From NCBI GenBank assembly GCA_023055505.1, contig JALIRH010000002.1, positions 56,602,733-56,666,732 on the forward strand: a stretch of 64,000 bases of DNA, given 5' to 3'. A program made the position numbers and the translations under genes. The stretch is from Callipepla californica brunnescens. Its lineage: Eukaryota; Chordata; Aves; Galliformes; Odontophoridae. Positions 53,201 to 64,000 of this stretch are shown here, piece after piece. Within the stretch, counting starts at the first letter, position 1. Every line of letters starts with the position of its first letter. The notes beneath the pieces were generated by a model that was not told the origin of the DNA, made no database searches, and was given only the letters and a program-made list of their open reading frames with translations.

Positions 53201-56055
53201 TTTAATTAAATGACAATTTTATTTTTCCAGTGTTAGCTTTTACTGTTCACCTTGGTGTCTTTTCCTTCCCTGTTTCATTTTCTGCAGTTTGTTAATCTGT
53301 TTTCTTCTGACATCTTCAAGAAATATTTTCCACTTCTCTAAGCTTTTTCTTACATCTGCCCTCTGCCATTACAACACTAGGTCTCCATCTATTCCGGTTT
53401 CTTACACTCAACCAACAGACTTTGGTGGGAAAGCAGTGCTTTCTTTTTTTGCTAGTAATACATTGTTCTCATCTCCTCTTGGGTGAAAGAAGGACCGGGC
53501 AAACCTCTTTTCCATTCTCCTCCACGAGGGCCTTTTACCCTCTGTGGTCTGGGTGTGGTGAGCTCAGATAGCCAGCTGATGCTTTCATCGCATGGGCTAC
53601 AGGGGATGTACCTTTCATTCCCTCCCCTGCGTAGAGCCCTACCACAGCGTCAAGATGGTGAGAATCACAGCAGCAGAGGGATGAAGCCTTAGGGCGGGAG
53701 GGGGGAATAAATAATGATCGTTGTCAACCCTCCCTATTACATTAGGCTGCCAGATGATTGCTTATTCCTAGCTCCCACCCACACGCTTCATGCCACCACC
53801 AGCATTCTTGGTCCTTTGTGGCTCATGTTGTGGGCTAGTCAGCTGATGAGTCAGCTCTGCTCACCAGTGCTTTTCCAGCTCCCCATGCAGTGATAGCTTT
53901 GGTGCAAGAGTTTCCATCAGAAGGATTAGCTGCATAAAAGGGGGGTTGCATAGGCACGTCAGTACGTTTGCTTAGAAGCTTACCGTTCTGTGAATAAAGA
54001 GCAGGTTTCCAGGGCTGTGCAGTCCAGCTCATCGCATTCTCTTTGCATACGCTCCAATGCAGGGAGTTTTGAAACTACGTCCTGTATACCATCTGTTAGG
54101 ATGGGAATGTGGAATTAATGGGAAATTCAAACATTGAATAGGTCAGGAAATTCAAAGTTTTGTTCTCATAGCAATTAACTACATGTTGGTCTCAGATGGT
54201 ATTTTGGCTCATTGGGTTAAAGTACAAAATTAATCTTGCACCACAGCTGAATTCCTGCGCCACAGCTAAACTCGGCAGAGCAGCCACGTGGGGGAAGAGA
54301 TGATCAGCGCCTCAAAATACCTTTGTGCCTCCTTGATGCTGGACAGGCCTGGGCCTCCTTAGCGCTTCCCAGGAGTCAGAACACCCTCAGGGACTGGCAC
54401 GTCCAATGTCTCGCAACTAATGGCAACTGTGGAACATCTGGGCGGTGGAAAATGCATTAGACATAAGAATGTTTCAGCCGCCCTGTTCCCAGCCTGCCCC
54501 CAATCCTGCCTGTTGCAGAGCGCTACATTCAGGCACTCCAGCTTCTTCTCCTGTTTCGTGCACCAAACAAAGGCCGTGCAGTGCTAAGACACACTGTCTG
54601 CCCTGCCACGTGTCAAAGGTTCAGTTGCAGCAAAATCCATACTTGCCTTAAACTTCTTTCTGCAGCTGCACTATTTGCTGTCCTCTTTAACCTGCCTACT
54701 ACTTGGATACTGAGGATATTTTTCAGCAGTCCTGTCTATGCTAGAACTTCATTTATGTTGTTGCAGAAGAACACCATTATCTCCACTGTTAGAAAAAGCA
54801 GATGTCTGGAAAGCTCTGGGCTACAGGAGAAAGGTAGCTGTGCTCCATATATGTATAGGATACCGGGGCGGCAGGAAGGGGATGAGGGTAGCAGCTTTCT
54901 CCTGAGCATGCTTGATGTAATTTTTGTAACTGAGTTACTCAGAAATCCCTGAAGCTTGATTGTAATTACTGTAATTTCTCACAGTGCTTAAACTTATTTC
55001 TAATGAAAGAATATCTCTTAGTATCCATTTAAAGTCAATTTATGTATTAAATAACGATTTGTACTACCCTAATCTGAAATCGTTCGATTTTAGTTTATTA
55101 GCTGAAGTTTAAGTGAGTTGGATTACATTTCTCTGGATAATTTTCGAATGAAATAAATTTCACAAAAGGACTTAAAAAAAGGGACTTGCAGCTATTTCAA
55201 AACACTGCCTTCATGTTCTCTTAAGTATAAAGATGATGTCAGATGCATCTTTTCAGAGCTGCAAAGGGAATGAGGGAAGGTTGTAGTAGTTATTTGGAAG
55301 CTGACATAACAGAGGTGGTTGTTTTTCCTGATTTCACTATACTAAATCATTGACCAATTCTTTCTCTAGAATCGTGGGTCCAATAGAATTTGGGGACATG
55401 CATTAGACTCCTTACATCTTGGAAATTAGAGCAGTTGTCTGCAGTTGAACATAAGAGAATGCGTTCTTGAAAAACATTGCAAATATTTCATTTTTATATT
55501 GTGACGAATCAAAAAAAAAAACTGTCAGTAGCACAGAACTGTTTTGTACCAGCTCTGCAGCAGCAGCACTGAGCAGCAAGTATTCTACAGCTGTTGAAAT
55601 ACCAACACGGATGCTCATTGCTGCTGTTATGAAGGATTTATTTGCCGCTGGCCTCCAGAAGATCACTAACATTTGTTTGTAAAGGTAAAGTAAAACAACA
55701 GTGTTCTCATGGATCTCTTTCCATAGCTACGAAGGAAAAATTACTGTGTTAATTAAATACTTAACATTATTATCCAGGGCTATTTCATCTTGGATTAACT
55801 TGTGGTTTAGCCACATTCTATAAAGAGGGGCAAAGTCTCATCTCTTTGTTTATGCACAAGTTGACCTTATATAATTTTCCTTTCCATGGGAAGCTGTAAT
55901 ACTGAATTGGAACAAATCAGAAGCACAAGACTTAGGGCAACCTCTTCAAAAGTTTCAGAAAGTTTAGAAGCCATGGTCTGTTTTCAGAAATGCCTTCAGC
56001 GTTGTCTGCACCGATCCTGTTACCCTTGAGGTCACTCTTGAGGCTGTCAGCACCC

Positions 56056-56087
56056 TCCGTTTATAGATCGCGTTCCGTTTATAGATC
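56056..56087 (+). repeat. 18-bp period direct duplication
   Basis: TCCGTTTATAGATC occurs at 56,056-56,069 and again at 56,074-56,087, joined by GCGT. It is a small local duplication in a GC-richer patch of intron 3. Confidence 0.9.
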
Positions 56088-57633
56088 TCACCACCTCCAG
56101 TAGCACTTTGTCCAAGCGACATGCGTTTGAGCCTGCCTCATGCCCTGACTTTCCCCTCATGGAATGCCCCAGCCTCTTGATGGTGGGCAGCAGCCCCACT
56201 GTTCCCTGCCCTGTTTCCAGCCTAATTCCCATCCATAAGCATAGGCAGGGCCTGGAGCAGAGGTGAGGATGATTTTGAGGACGCATATCAAAGCTACACC
56301 ATAAGGTCATCTTTTGTGTAAACTGCAGACTGTGGTGTTGATGGGAGGGGACTTCTCCTAGTGCTGAATGAAGATGTGTATCAAAGTCAAGCCTGAATCT
56401 CACTGGACAAAGCAAAGGGCACTACACCAACACTGGGCACATCTCCAAAGTCCCTGAAGCTGACTGTAGAAGGTGTACGTATATTTGAACAGACTTTAAT
56501 CTGTCTGACATGGCTAATTATAGCAGTGATCTTGCAACGCAGTGTGCACACAACTCATCCCAGCCCATACACGAGTCCTTTGCGGGCTCAGTGCCGTGCC
56601 CTCATTGCTATTGTTACTTATTTAAGCTGGATTACAAAGCTGGTTTGGGCAAGCCCGTGCTATCTGTAGAAGAAATGTGTGCATACGCTAATCCTCACAA
56701 AAGTCAATAGGAGATATGTCCAACTTCATTTCTTATATCATGACTCCAGAGTAATTTAGAAGCTCATGAAAACTTTACTTCAGTTAAATGGAGTACATTA
56801 ATGGAAATATTTCATGAAGGAACAACTGTTATTTCCATGGTGGTAACTGGATGTGAAAATAGGCCAACCCCCATTCATTGGGTAGAACTGACTTACCATA
56901 GCAGGAAAAAGAGTCTTAATCTTTTAAATTTATGTTTCCCCCACCCGATTGCCAGAGATCATTCCGACTAACAGCTACATGGCTTTTCCATAAAACAGTT
57001 TAGTTTGTTGGTCATTTGCAGGATGTTCTCAGTTAAAATATAGAATAGGCTTTTCTGTCCTAGAAGCACGCTCTAAGCAGTACTCGTTGTATTCTCATAG
57101 TATTTCTTTTGAGCAAATTTTTGTTTGCAAGCCCATTTCCTGACGGTACGCTTCTGTGTCATTGCTGCTTCTAACTCTGCAGCAGCAAATGTTTAATTCA
57201 GAGCAATCGTATCTGTTGTTTATTTAATGTAACGCTTGCTTCACTGTTTACCATGGCTTTTAAATATCTTAATTAGCATAATTCACAGTAGCACATGGTT
57301 GGCAGACACGGACCTTTAAGATAATAAAAAAGGAACGGGCTGAATAAATATTTGACAAAGGTGCCCATGTGCTTCAGAAGAATTCTAGAACTATTTATCT
57401 TATTATTTTTTAAAATTTTACCTAGGAGACGTTATTCCACCCAGATAAAACTCCAAACCATACATTTTTTCCCCTGCTTGAACTGAAATATAACAGCCGC
57501 ACGACGCGTTTCAGTTCAGCCCACATGATACCATGTGTGTGCTGTATATCTGCGTTGGCGAAAAGGATGTGCTGCCTCTTTAAAAGGTTTTCATGAACCT
57601 GTATTGTTATAGTAAACTCTGGTAGGCAAGGGA

Positions 57634-57640
57634 TTGCGTG
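57634..57640 (+). promoter_or_regulatory. Isolated XRE/AhRE motif (TTGCGTGACT) in intron 3
   Basis: TTGCGTGACT is a full XRE consensus in an AT-rich context where CpG is rare, so it is less likely to be a by-product of base composition. No CpG island surrounds it. Function is unknown. Confidence 0.35.
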
Positions 57641-60600
57641 ACTGCAGCAGACTCATTTGTGACCTCAGAAAAGTGGTTATGAAAGTGATCTCTTGATCAG
57701 AGGAATAGAGCTCTGCTGCCTGCGAGACCGGCAATGCACAAATGAGCCTCCTCCCTGCAGCTCTGCCCTGGCAGGAGGAAAAAGGCTTGCTCACCACCGA
57801 GAGAGTCTCTTTGAGATGCAGTGTTCAGGCACCTAGGCTGCAGCAATTCCTCTTAAAACTACGCAGGTCAGAAACAAATTAGGGTCTACAGTACAGATTT
57901 TCTTCATTTAATTTTCATAGCATTAAAGACTACATGCAAAAGCATCTTTGATTTTGCTCTTTGCAGTCTGCAGCGTTCATTTTCTGCCTTAAACCATAAC
58001 GTATTTTCCTTAGCGTAGTGCTTGTAAGTTATGTCTCAGAGTTACTGGACTGATTCTGGCAGAGTCTGTGTACATCCTGTGGAAATCACATTGTAACTGA
58101 TGAAAACCTGCATAAGGTGATTTTTGTGTTAGATAACGCGTGTAAAACAGATCTGGTGAGTCAATAAGTAAGATATTACCAATTTCATTCAGAAGACTGA
58201 CAGAATAAGGAGGAACGTGCGAAGTAACATATGCATCATAATCCTCTTTATGTGTACTATTCATATCATCGATTGTTTGGTGACAGTTGTGTTTAAATAT
58301 CATTTTCTTAAAAGTTGAGGCAACAGTCTCACATATTTCATGGGAGGGATACAAGTTTGCTTATTCCCATAAGGAATAGTTGTTATTCTGTTTCTCGCTG
58401 TGAGTTGAGGCAGCAGACACCTTCACGGGACTCTGACTTGCCTGTTCAAGTCAGTGACAAACATGAAGAAGAGTTGAAACTGGAGAAAGGGTTATATTTT
58501 ATTAGCTAGAACTTTGTTTCTGAAAACATTGTTTGCCTGTTCCTTGTCTTCTCTGGGACGGGTCTGATAAGAACTGTGTGGCTGGATTTCAATTTTATCT
58601 CTATATCTAAGAATTCTGTTTTTAAAAATCAAAAAGCAAATCAAAGAAGGGCTACATTTTACTTTCCTAGAGCTTTCAGATCTTGCCCCTTCTGCCCTTT
58701 TTAAAGGTACTATTTTTCATTATGCTTAGAAATGCTGAAGGTTCTAATTTTGGACATTGATTTAGGGACTGCGGCTTTTTATTTAATTTCTCTAGTGTTA
58801 ACAGAATGAATACCTAAGCCCATTCCTTGCCTGCTTTGGGTCTTTAGGGTCTGCTGAGGATCTGCTTTCTGAGCATGGAACCTGCCTGTGAAAAGAGGCA
58901 AATCAAAATGGTGTCGAGGAAGTGAAAAATGAGGGTTCTTGTAGTAACTGAACACACGATGTGAGTGTATTTTCTACTTCTGCAGAAGGTTCCTGTTCTG
59001 CAAAGGAATTTCTTTTTGGATAAACTGAAATGCTTTCCCTACAGTCCCTCTGACTTGCAAGTGATTCCAGTAGGGAGCCAGGTCCATCTGTTTGGATAGC
59101 TTTACAGGACTAGACTTTAAATGCCTGTCTTAAAATATTAATGCATATAAAAACACATTCAGCTTATGTGGGGATTGTAGCATTACCAATTTAGTATTCT
59201 GACACTTCAGTTTTTGACTTCACTTGTTGGCTTCTACTTCATTCTTAACTTTTAGGAGAGATTCTCATTTTTACTATTTTTTTCAGTATGTTAAAAACTC
59301 CTGAAATATTGTTCAGTGTTTGAAAGCTATCCTGAAAATTGATTCTAAAATGATTCCTAAAACTTTCAGATAACTGTTCCTGGTATTTCATTTGCCTTTA
59401 TCTCATCTCAGCACCTTCTATTACGTCTTTGAGGAGAAAAGCCAGAGGTCGAGGAGCCCCTCTCAGGCATATTTTTCCCACCTGTGAGTCCATTTAACCT
59501 CTAAAGGCAACTCTTCATTCCAATCAGTCTCATCATGACAGTCTCAAAAGAGAGCAAGGAAGCACAAAGCAAAGCAGCTCTGCCTTAGAAAGTGAGTGCC
59601 GTATTCTGTGATGTATATTCATCAGGGTTTGTGCAGCAGAGTGCTGCAGTCTCTGATTTAAAGGTGGAGATTCTCAAGTCTGTTTGCTTATTTAAAGTAC
59701 ACTGGAAAGCAAATGCGCCCCTGCCTTTGCCTTTAATATTGGATACAGTATGGCTGCTATATAAGGCAAATAGGAATTGCTCTTATGATAATTCTAACTC
59801 AGAATCTGATGAAGCCAGATTTGGTTTTCTGGGTAACATATGCACATCCTGTGCACTAAGGTCTCAGCGTGAATATTTCAGATGCAATGTTTATTTCATC
59901 TTAAAGGTTTCCTTTATCCTCTCCAGATCTTCTGCTTTGGCTATTTTTAAACAGTCTCTTGGGTGATATACTGGCCTACTGACATATGCTCTTTCAACTC
60001 CCTTCTAAGAGATACTGACTTAAATTCCCTCTTGGAGATAGCAGGTATGAATTTAGTCTGTGCCTTTCCATGCAGAGTGGTGCAAATGAAATTATAAAGG
60101 GACAAGAATGTTATAAAAGCATCACAAATTGAAGAGTGAAAGCTCAGGAGATAGCCTGTTTCAAACACAGGGCTGGAAAGAGGTTATCAAATCCAAAAAG
60201 GAAAGCAAAGATAATGTAAATTTCACATAAGTCAGTCATTGTCAGATTGATTTAATCAGGAAGGTTGAGAGAGACTTTCTCATACACTTTCCTAGTTGCA
60301 TTTATTTTCATGCTTGGCCTTTGATTTGATTTTGTTCTTCAGGGACTGATTTACTAAATGTTCTGAACTGTAGACCTAAATTGAAGAGGGTAAACTGGTG
60401 CACATCTTCTGCAGCTGATAAAGACTAAAAATGTTGATATTCTCAAGATAAATATTTCACGAGGACTTTATTGCATTTCTTCCATAAGATGCAACACATA
60501 GAGTCTCCATTTTTTAAAGTGGAGAAGATTCTGGCAGATTATAGTTGCTTACTTCTGACCACACATAACTTTTCTTTTAGCTGTCTTTTCAGGAAAAAAA

Positions 60601-62392
60601 AAAAAGAAAAAATAGAAAATCTGGTCTCGTATTTCTGAAATATACTTCAGACTCAGACTTATTTCAACAAATTGTTTCCTGAAAAAGAAAATAAGACATT
60701 TTTGGTTTGTTTGTTTAATGCAATAATTAGTCTTGCTCAGTAAACAGTTGTAGGCATTTCAGTCGTACATCAAAGGGAGCTCTCTCTGCTGTGTACCCCA
60801 ATGTCCATCACTTAATTGCTTTAAGAGGAAGAACCAAACTAGTAAAAAAATGGCGTTGGGTTTATGAAATAGTATGATCCATATAAGAAGTGTTATTTCA
60901 CTCTAAAGACATAAAGCAAATCAAAAAATATAGAGGAGCTTTTATTTTTCCATGGTTGTTTTTTTTTTTTTCTTTTTTTTCCTTTTTAAACCTGTGGACA
61001 AGAAAAAAGATGAACAGCTGTTCTGCAAAACTCAAAGTCACTAAGAACAACTGGGAAACTTTGCAGGTTGCTTTGGCAGGATATCTTCTCAACAGGTAAT
61101 AGAATAAATGTGTCCTTAAGTCCTGTACCTCTGAGTATGCATGTATGTCGTGATCAGTGAGATTTGCTGAGATCCTTCTCAAATGGTCAGGATGTGGCAG
61201 GTCAGAACACACTGTGGCTCACTTGAGTTTGGTAGAGTGTAGACAGCTCTCTACATTGGCTCAACATGCAGTGTTTCATAGTGCAGTGCAGAGAAAAATT
61301 GAAACTAAAGCAAAAGAAACATAAAATTACATTGTACATTCTAAGGCCATTTCCACTGGCACTGGAATCACTGTTAAACATCTTCGCTAAATACATAAGA
61401 ATTCTCTTAAATTTATTTTTTTCTGTATTAAACTTACGCTTCACAACTTGATTGGGATTAATGAACAAGTAACTTAGAAGCTTGAGGGCAAATGTTTTGT
61501 TGAAATCACCTTAATTTTCATAAAGGTTGTGTCTGTTGATGTGAAAGTTATCCAAGTGGATTGCAGATTTCTTACCTAAGATTGCCTAGGACTCAGGCTT
61601 GTGACCCATTTTGTAATTTAACAGAATACTCCAATTGTATTTTCTTTGTGTGGATGTAAAAGGGCGTGCAAGCAAATGCACACTAGAACAAGCTAATGTA
61701 TTACAGCTTAATCAAACTAAGAATGAAATAACACTGGGATAAATGTAAGGCCCCAGGACCAAATCTATAAATCAGCAGGTTCCCACCATCAGTTTTTCGG
61801 ATTTAAAGTGGTAGATAATAAAATGGAATAACAAAGATGGAATGAAAAATTATTACTTGGAATAAGTCTTATATTTGGGGATAATCTAGAAGGAGTGCAT
61901 CTCTTTGGCAGTCTTATATCCAATATTGTTTACCAGACCAAGTGATTAATCAAATATTTACTCAGGGCAATGCAAACAAATATCTAAAATATCTTTATCA
62001 ATGCATAGTTGGGGTTGTGTCTCTCTTGGTGAGACATCTTTTGAGTCATACTAATACAGAAAGGTTGCAACAGTGAGCCGCAGAGAGGAGATGTGCTTTC
62101 TAGACAAGTTATTTTGAGTCTGTTGCTTGCATCACACAAGTAGGTTGCACACAAAGACACAGTTTTTCTCTGGACCTCTGATTTCTCAGAAGCTGTGGGA
62201 TAAGAAAGATGTTACAGTCCCAGACTGCAGAAAAACATGAAGTAAAAATGTGGTTTATTGTGTTTTGTAAGATATAGATAGCATAAACCACTAAAAAAAC
62301 TATCATAAGACTAGCTAATTTTCTATGCACTCTTCATATGCAGACTCTTTTCATGATAAGCACCTAACAGCTCTCAGCATTTCTTAAGTTGC

Positions 62393-62472
62393 CGTGGGCA
62401 GGGCTGCCCTCCACCAGCTCAGGCTGCCCAGGGCCCCATCCAGCCTGGCTTTGAGCACCTCCAGGGCAACAG
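62393..62472 (-). mobile_element. Short CR1 fragment, minus strand
   Basis: GGCTGCCCAGGGCCCCATCC, then AGCCTGGCTTTGAGCACCTC and CAGGGCAAC match the CR1 3' region in reverse, without the terminal octamers. Confidence 0.75.
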
Positions 62473-62869
62473 CTTGCCTGATGGCCACAAATCTTCCTTG
62501 CAAATCAGACTTCTCTGGACTGATGCTGGAGGAGAGGCTATGGGATTGCCAGTTTTCTCCTTCTTCTCAGTCTTTTTCTGTAAAAATAATTACCATGTGT
62601 ACTTTCATATACAGACAGCAGTGACAGTCAGATTGCCGCCTTACGAAGTTTATTTCATCTGCAGCTATTCGTAAAAACACAAAACGACCCCGGGGGAATA
62701 CAGCTAAGCCCACTGTTCCAGTCATTGCTGCTGTAGCATTTTGTGCTGTTTGTGAAAGGATCTTACAGAAACTCTCCTCGCCTTTCACAGGGCAGTTTTT
62801 TGCCCCACTCCCTGGTCCTGGTGAGTTACGTTCTGATTCTGTACTTTAAGCCCTCTTTGCTTTTTTTAG

Positions 62870-63011
62870 GCAACTTCCAGATATCCGATACAGTGCATAA
62901 TGAGGAATTAGGTTCCATTACACGAAGGCTTAACCTTCACGAAAAGCATTCAGAGCCTGCCAGGAGTCATCAATATTTAACAGCTGTTGTTATTATGAAA
63001 TACTTCACAGG
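62870..63011 (+). other. Possible cassette exon in AHRR intron 3 (unconfirmed)
   Basis: A pyrimidine-rich acceptor (TTTGCTTTTTTTAG) and a donor (ACAGG|GTAAGG) frame 142 bp. Entered from exon 3, which leaves one base of a codon, the frame is open throughout and leaves two bases at its end. The predicted residues do not resemble the AHRR segment that normally follows the bHLH domain. Inclusion would shift the frame for the next normal exon, because 142 is not a multiple of three. It could be an exon of a non-coding or alternative transcript, a conserved non-coding element, or chance. Confidence 0.2.
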
Positions 63012-63032
63012 GTAAGGCGGCCCGCCTGCTTG

Positions 63033-63039
63033 CACGCAA
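63033..63039 (-). promoter_or_regulatory. XRE/AhRE motif (TTGCGTG), intron 3 block
   Basis: The minus strand reads CTTGCGTGC, a full match to TNGCGTG. It is at the 5' edge of the intronic CpG-rich block, 22 bp after a donor-like site. Confidence 0.4.
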
Positions 63040-63098
63040 GGGTTTGAACGGGCGCCAGGCCTCTGTCAGAGGCGAGGGGAGATTGACAGGCAGCGGGG

Positions 63099-63105
63099 TT
63101 GCGTG
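63099..63105 (+). promoter_or_regulatory. XRE/AhRE motif (TTGCGTGAGAG), best match in window
   Basis: TTGCGTGAGAG closely follows the extended XRE known from classical AHR targets (TTGCGTGAGA). It is the strongest single XRE in the window and sits centrally among the other copies in the intron 3 CpG-rich block. Confidence 0.55.
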
Positions 63106-63261
63106 AGAGCGCGGCCGGGTTAGTCAGCAGCTGGCCTCCGCGCCAGGCCTTCCCCCCCCCCTCTGCCTCCCCTTCAAACGGGATCCTCCGGCCGGGCTGG
63201 GGTGTCAGCCTGCTGCCATGGCGGCCTGCCCAGCGGACGCCCACGTGCCGCGGGCTCCCGT

Positions 63262-63268
63262 CACGCAA
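63262..63268 (-). promoter_or_regulatory. XRE/AhRE motif (TTGCGTGAC), intron 3 block
   Basis: The minus strand reads CCTTGCGTGACG, a full TNGCGTG followed by A. It lies 163 bp from the best XRE in the same block. Confidence 0.45.
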
Positions 63269-63841
63269 GGCTGTGGCCGGGCAGCCCAGAGGGGGGGCCC
63301 ATTTTGGTGCTCCTCACGCGTGGGAGGCGTGCGGGGCTTGCAGGGAAATGAGAGAGGAGAGAGGGGATGGGATCTGGAAAGAAAACAGTTTGGGTTGTAC
63401 CTTAAATAAATGTCATGCTGTACTTGAGAGACTTCAAAGGGCAGTTGGATTTCAAAGCATCTCTTAAGAAGAAGCAGACTGAGAAAACCACTGAGTTGGG
63501 AAGAGAAACTTTGCATTGTTGCTAGCGCAGTTGCATCTGGTGCTCTGGTAGCCTGTGCACTGGGACCGAGCACCATGTTCGTAGGGGTGAGTTTGCTGCC
63601 AGATCCCCTCCCGGCACATCTATGCAAGCTGCAGCACTGCAGAATGCAGTGTCCCTTTCATATGTCTCAGCAGTGCATCAGAAACCTCCTCTGTATTACA
63701 CGTTATTTCATTTCAGTGTGTACTAAAAAAGCACTGTCACTCACTGTCCTCCGCAGCACAGCAAGAGGAAACAGACGGTTTTGGTTCGTGTCTGTAGGTT
63801 TGTTTAACAAAGTTTCTCAGACGGAGTGTTTCCTAGTTGTG

Positions 63842-63864
63842 GTGTTTTGTTTTGTTTTGTTTTC
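63842..63864. repeat. (TTTTG)n microsatellite
   Basis: Three to four GTTTT units near the window end. Confidence 0.9.
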
Positions 63865-64000
63865 TTAGCATTCAGGGTAGCATGCATAGCTTAATTCTTC
63901 CTGCATTTCTGCGATCCAGGAAGAAAGACCCGGTTTTCACTTCCTTTCGAGTAACAGTTACCAAAAGTAAGACGTGTATTAGTAAAGCGGGATCTCTGAA

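Larger units (their letters stand above)
63010..63340. promoter_or_regulatory. Intronic CpG-rich block with XRE cluster: candidate AHR-responsive enhancer or alternative promoter
   Basis: About 330 bp of GC- and CpG-rich DNA stand out from the AT-rich intron. The block holds TNGCGTG on both strands (63,033-63,039 minus; 63,099-63,105 plus; 63,262-63,268 minus) and further GCGTG cores: two overlapping, on opposite strands, in the palindrome CACGCGTG at 63,315-63,322, and one at 63,327-63,331. CACGTG, an E-box, lies near 63,242. An ATG in near-ideal context (GCCATGG) is at 63,218, with a short ORF of 63 codons. A donor-like AGGG|GTGAGT is at 63,586/63,587. Known human AHRR biology includes an AHR-responsive, methylation-sensitive element in intron 3. 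Equivalence to it is inference. Confidence 0.5.
37410..64000 (+). other. AHRR: AHRR intron 3 (5' part, runs off the window)
   Basis: The donor GTATGT starts at 37,410. No PAS-domain coding sequence was recognised before the window ends, so at least 26.6 kb appears intronic. It interrupts codon 82 after its first base. Contents seen: CR1 copies at 39,145-39,790, 41,337-41,557 and 62,393-62,472; a possible LTR at 49,514-50,244; microsatellites; a lone XRE at 57,634; a CpG-rich block with XREs at about 63,010-63,340; and a possible cassette exon at 62,870-63,011. A short PAS-A exon hidden in this stretch cannot be fully excluded by eye. Confidence 0.75.

Noticed and set aside
56047..56415. 122-codon minus-strand frame in intron 3
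   Set aside because: No domain and no splice context. It overlaps the small local duplication at 56,056-56,087; probably chance.
37410..64000. AHRR PAS-A/PAS-B exons
   Set aside because: I looked for the conserved stretch after the bHLH domain and for PAS-type motifs and found none, so intron 3 most likely runs past the window. A profile search would settle it.

Overview
The window is vertebrate, almost certainly bird, nuclear DNA. The evidence is sparse, short coding exons with good GT/AG splice sites, long AT-rich introns, two CpG-rich blocks, and many CR1 LINE fragments, several ending in the CR1-type 3' octamer (ATTCTGTG or its complement). The only protein-coding gene I can support is AHRR, the aryl hydrocarbon receptor repressor, on the + strand. 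I infer a galliform such as chicken, but the species is not proven by the sequence.

Layout. Positions 1 to about 13,000 are upstream sequence with no recognisable exon. They hold two minus-strand CR1 copies and a 260-bp near-perfect fold-back palindrome (12,276-12,535) about 0.5-0.7 kb before the promoter island. A strong CpG island (about 13,020-14,060) ends a probable non-coding first exon at a consensus donor (13,551/13,552) and carries three full XRE motifs (TNGCGTG). A 16.3-kb intron 1 follows. Exon 2 (29,869-29,940) holds the start codon and the first basic cluster. Intron 2 is 7.3 kb. Exon 3 (37,228-37,409) encodes the rest of the basic helix-loop-helix domain. The remaining 26.6 kb to the window edge is intron 3. 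I could not find the PAS-A, PAS-B or repression-domain exons, so the gene very probably continues beyond 64,000.

The most interesting point is regulatory. AHRR is known as a direct AHR/ARNT target that feeds back on AHR. Besides the promoter XREs, intron 3 contains a second, compact CpG-rich block (about 63,010-63,340). It carries three full TNGCGTG XREs, one of them followed by AGAG, and three more GCGTG cores. In humans, intron 3 of AHRR holds a well-known AHR-responsive, smoking-sensitive methylation site, so this block is a good candidate for an equivalent avian enhancer or alternative promoter. A possible extra exon (62,870-63,011), open and phase-compatible with exon 3, ends at the edge of this block.

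The rest is intron or intergenic DNA with CR1 copies in both orientations, a possible solo-LTR-like block (49,514-50,244), homopolymer tracts and microsatellites. Most open reading frames outside AHRR look like chance, and many of them use non-ATG starts. There is no sign of rRNA, tRNA, CRISPR or bacterial content.
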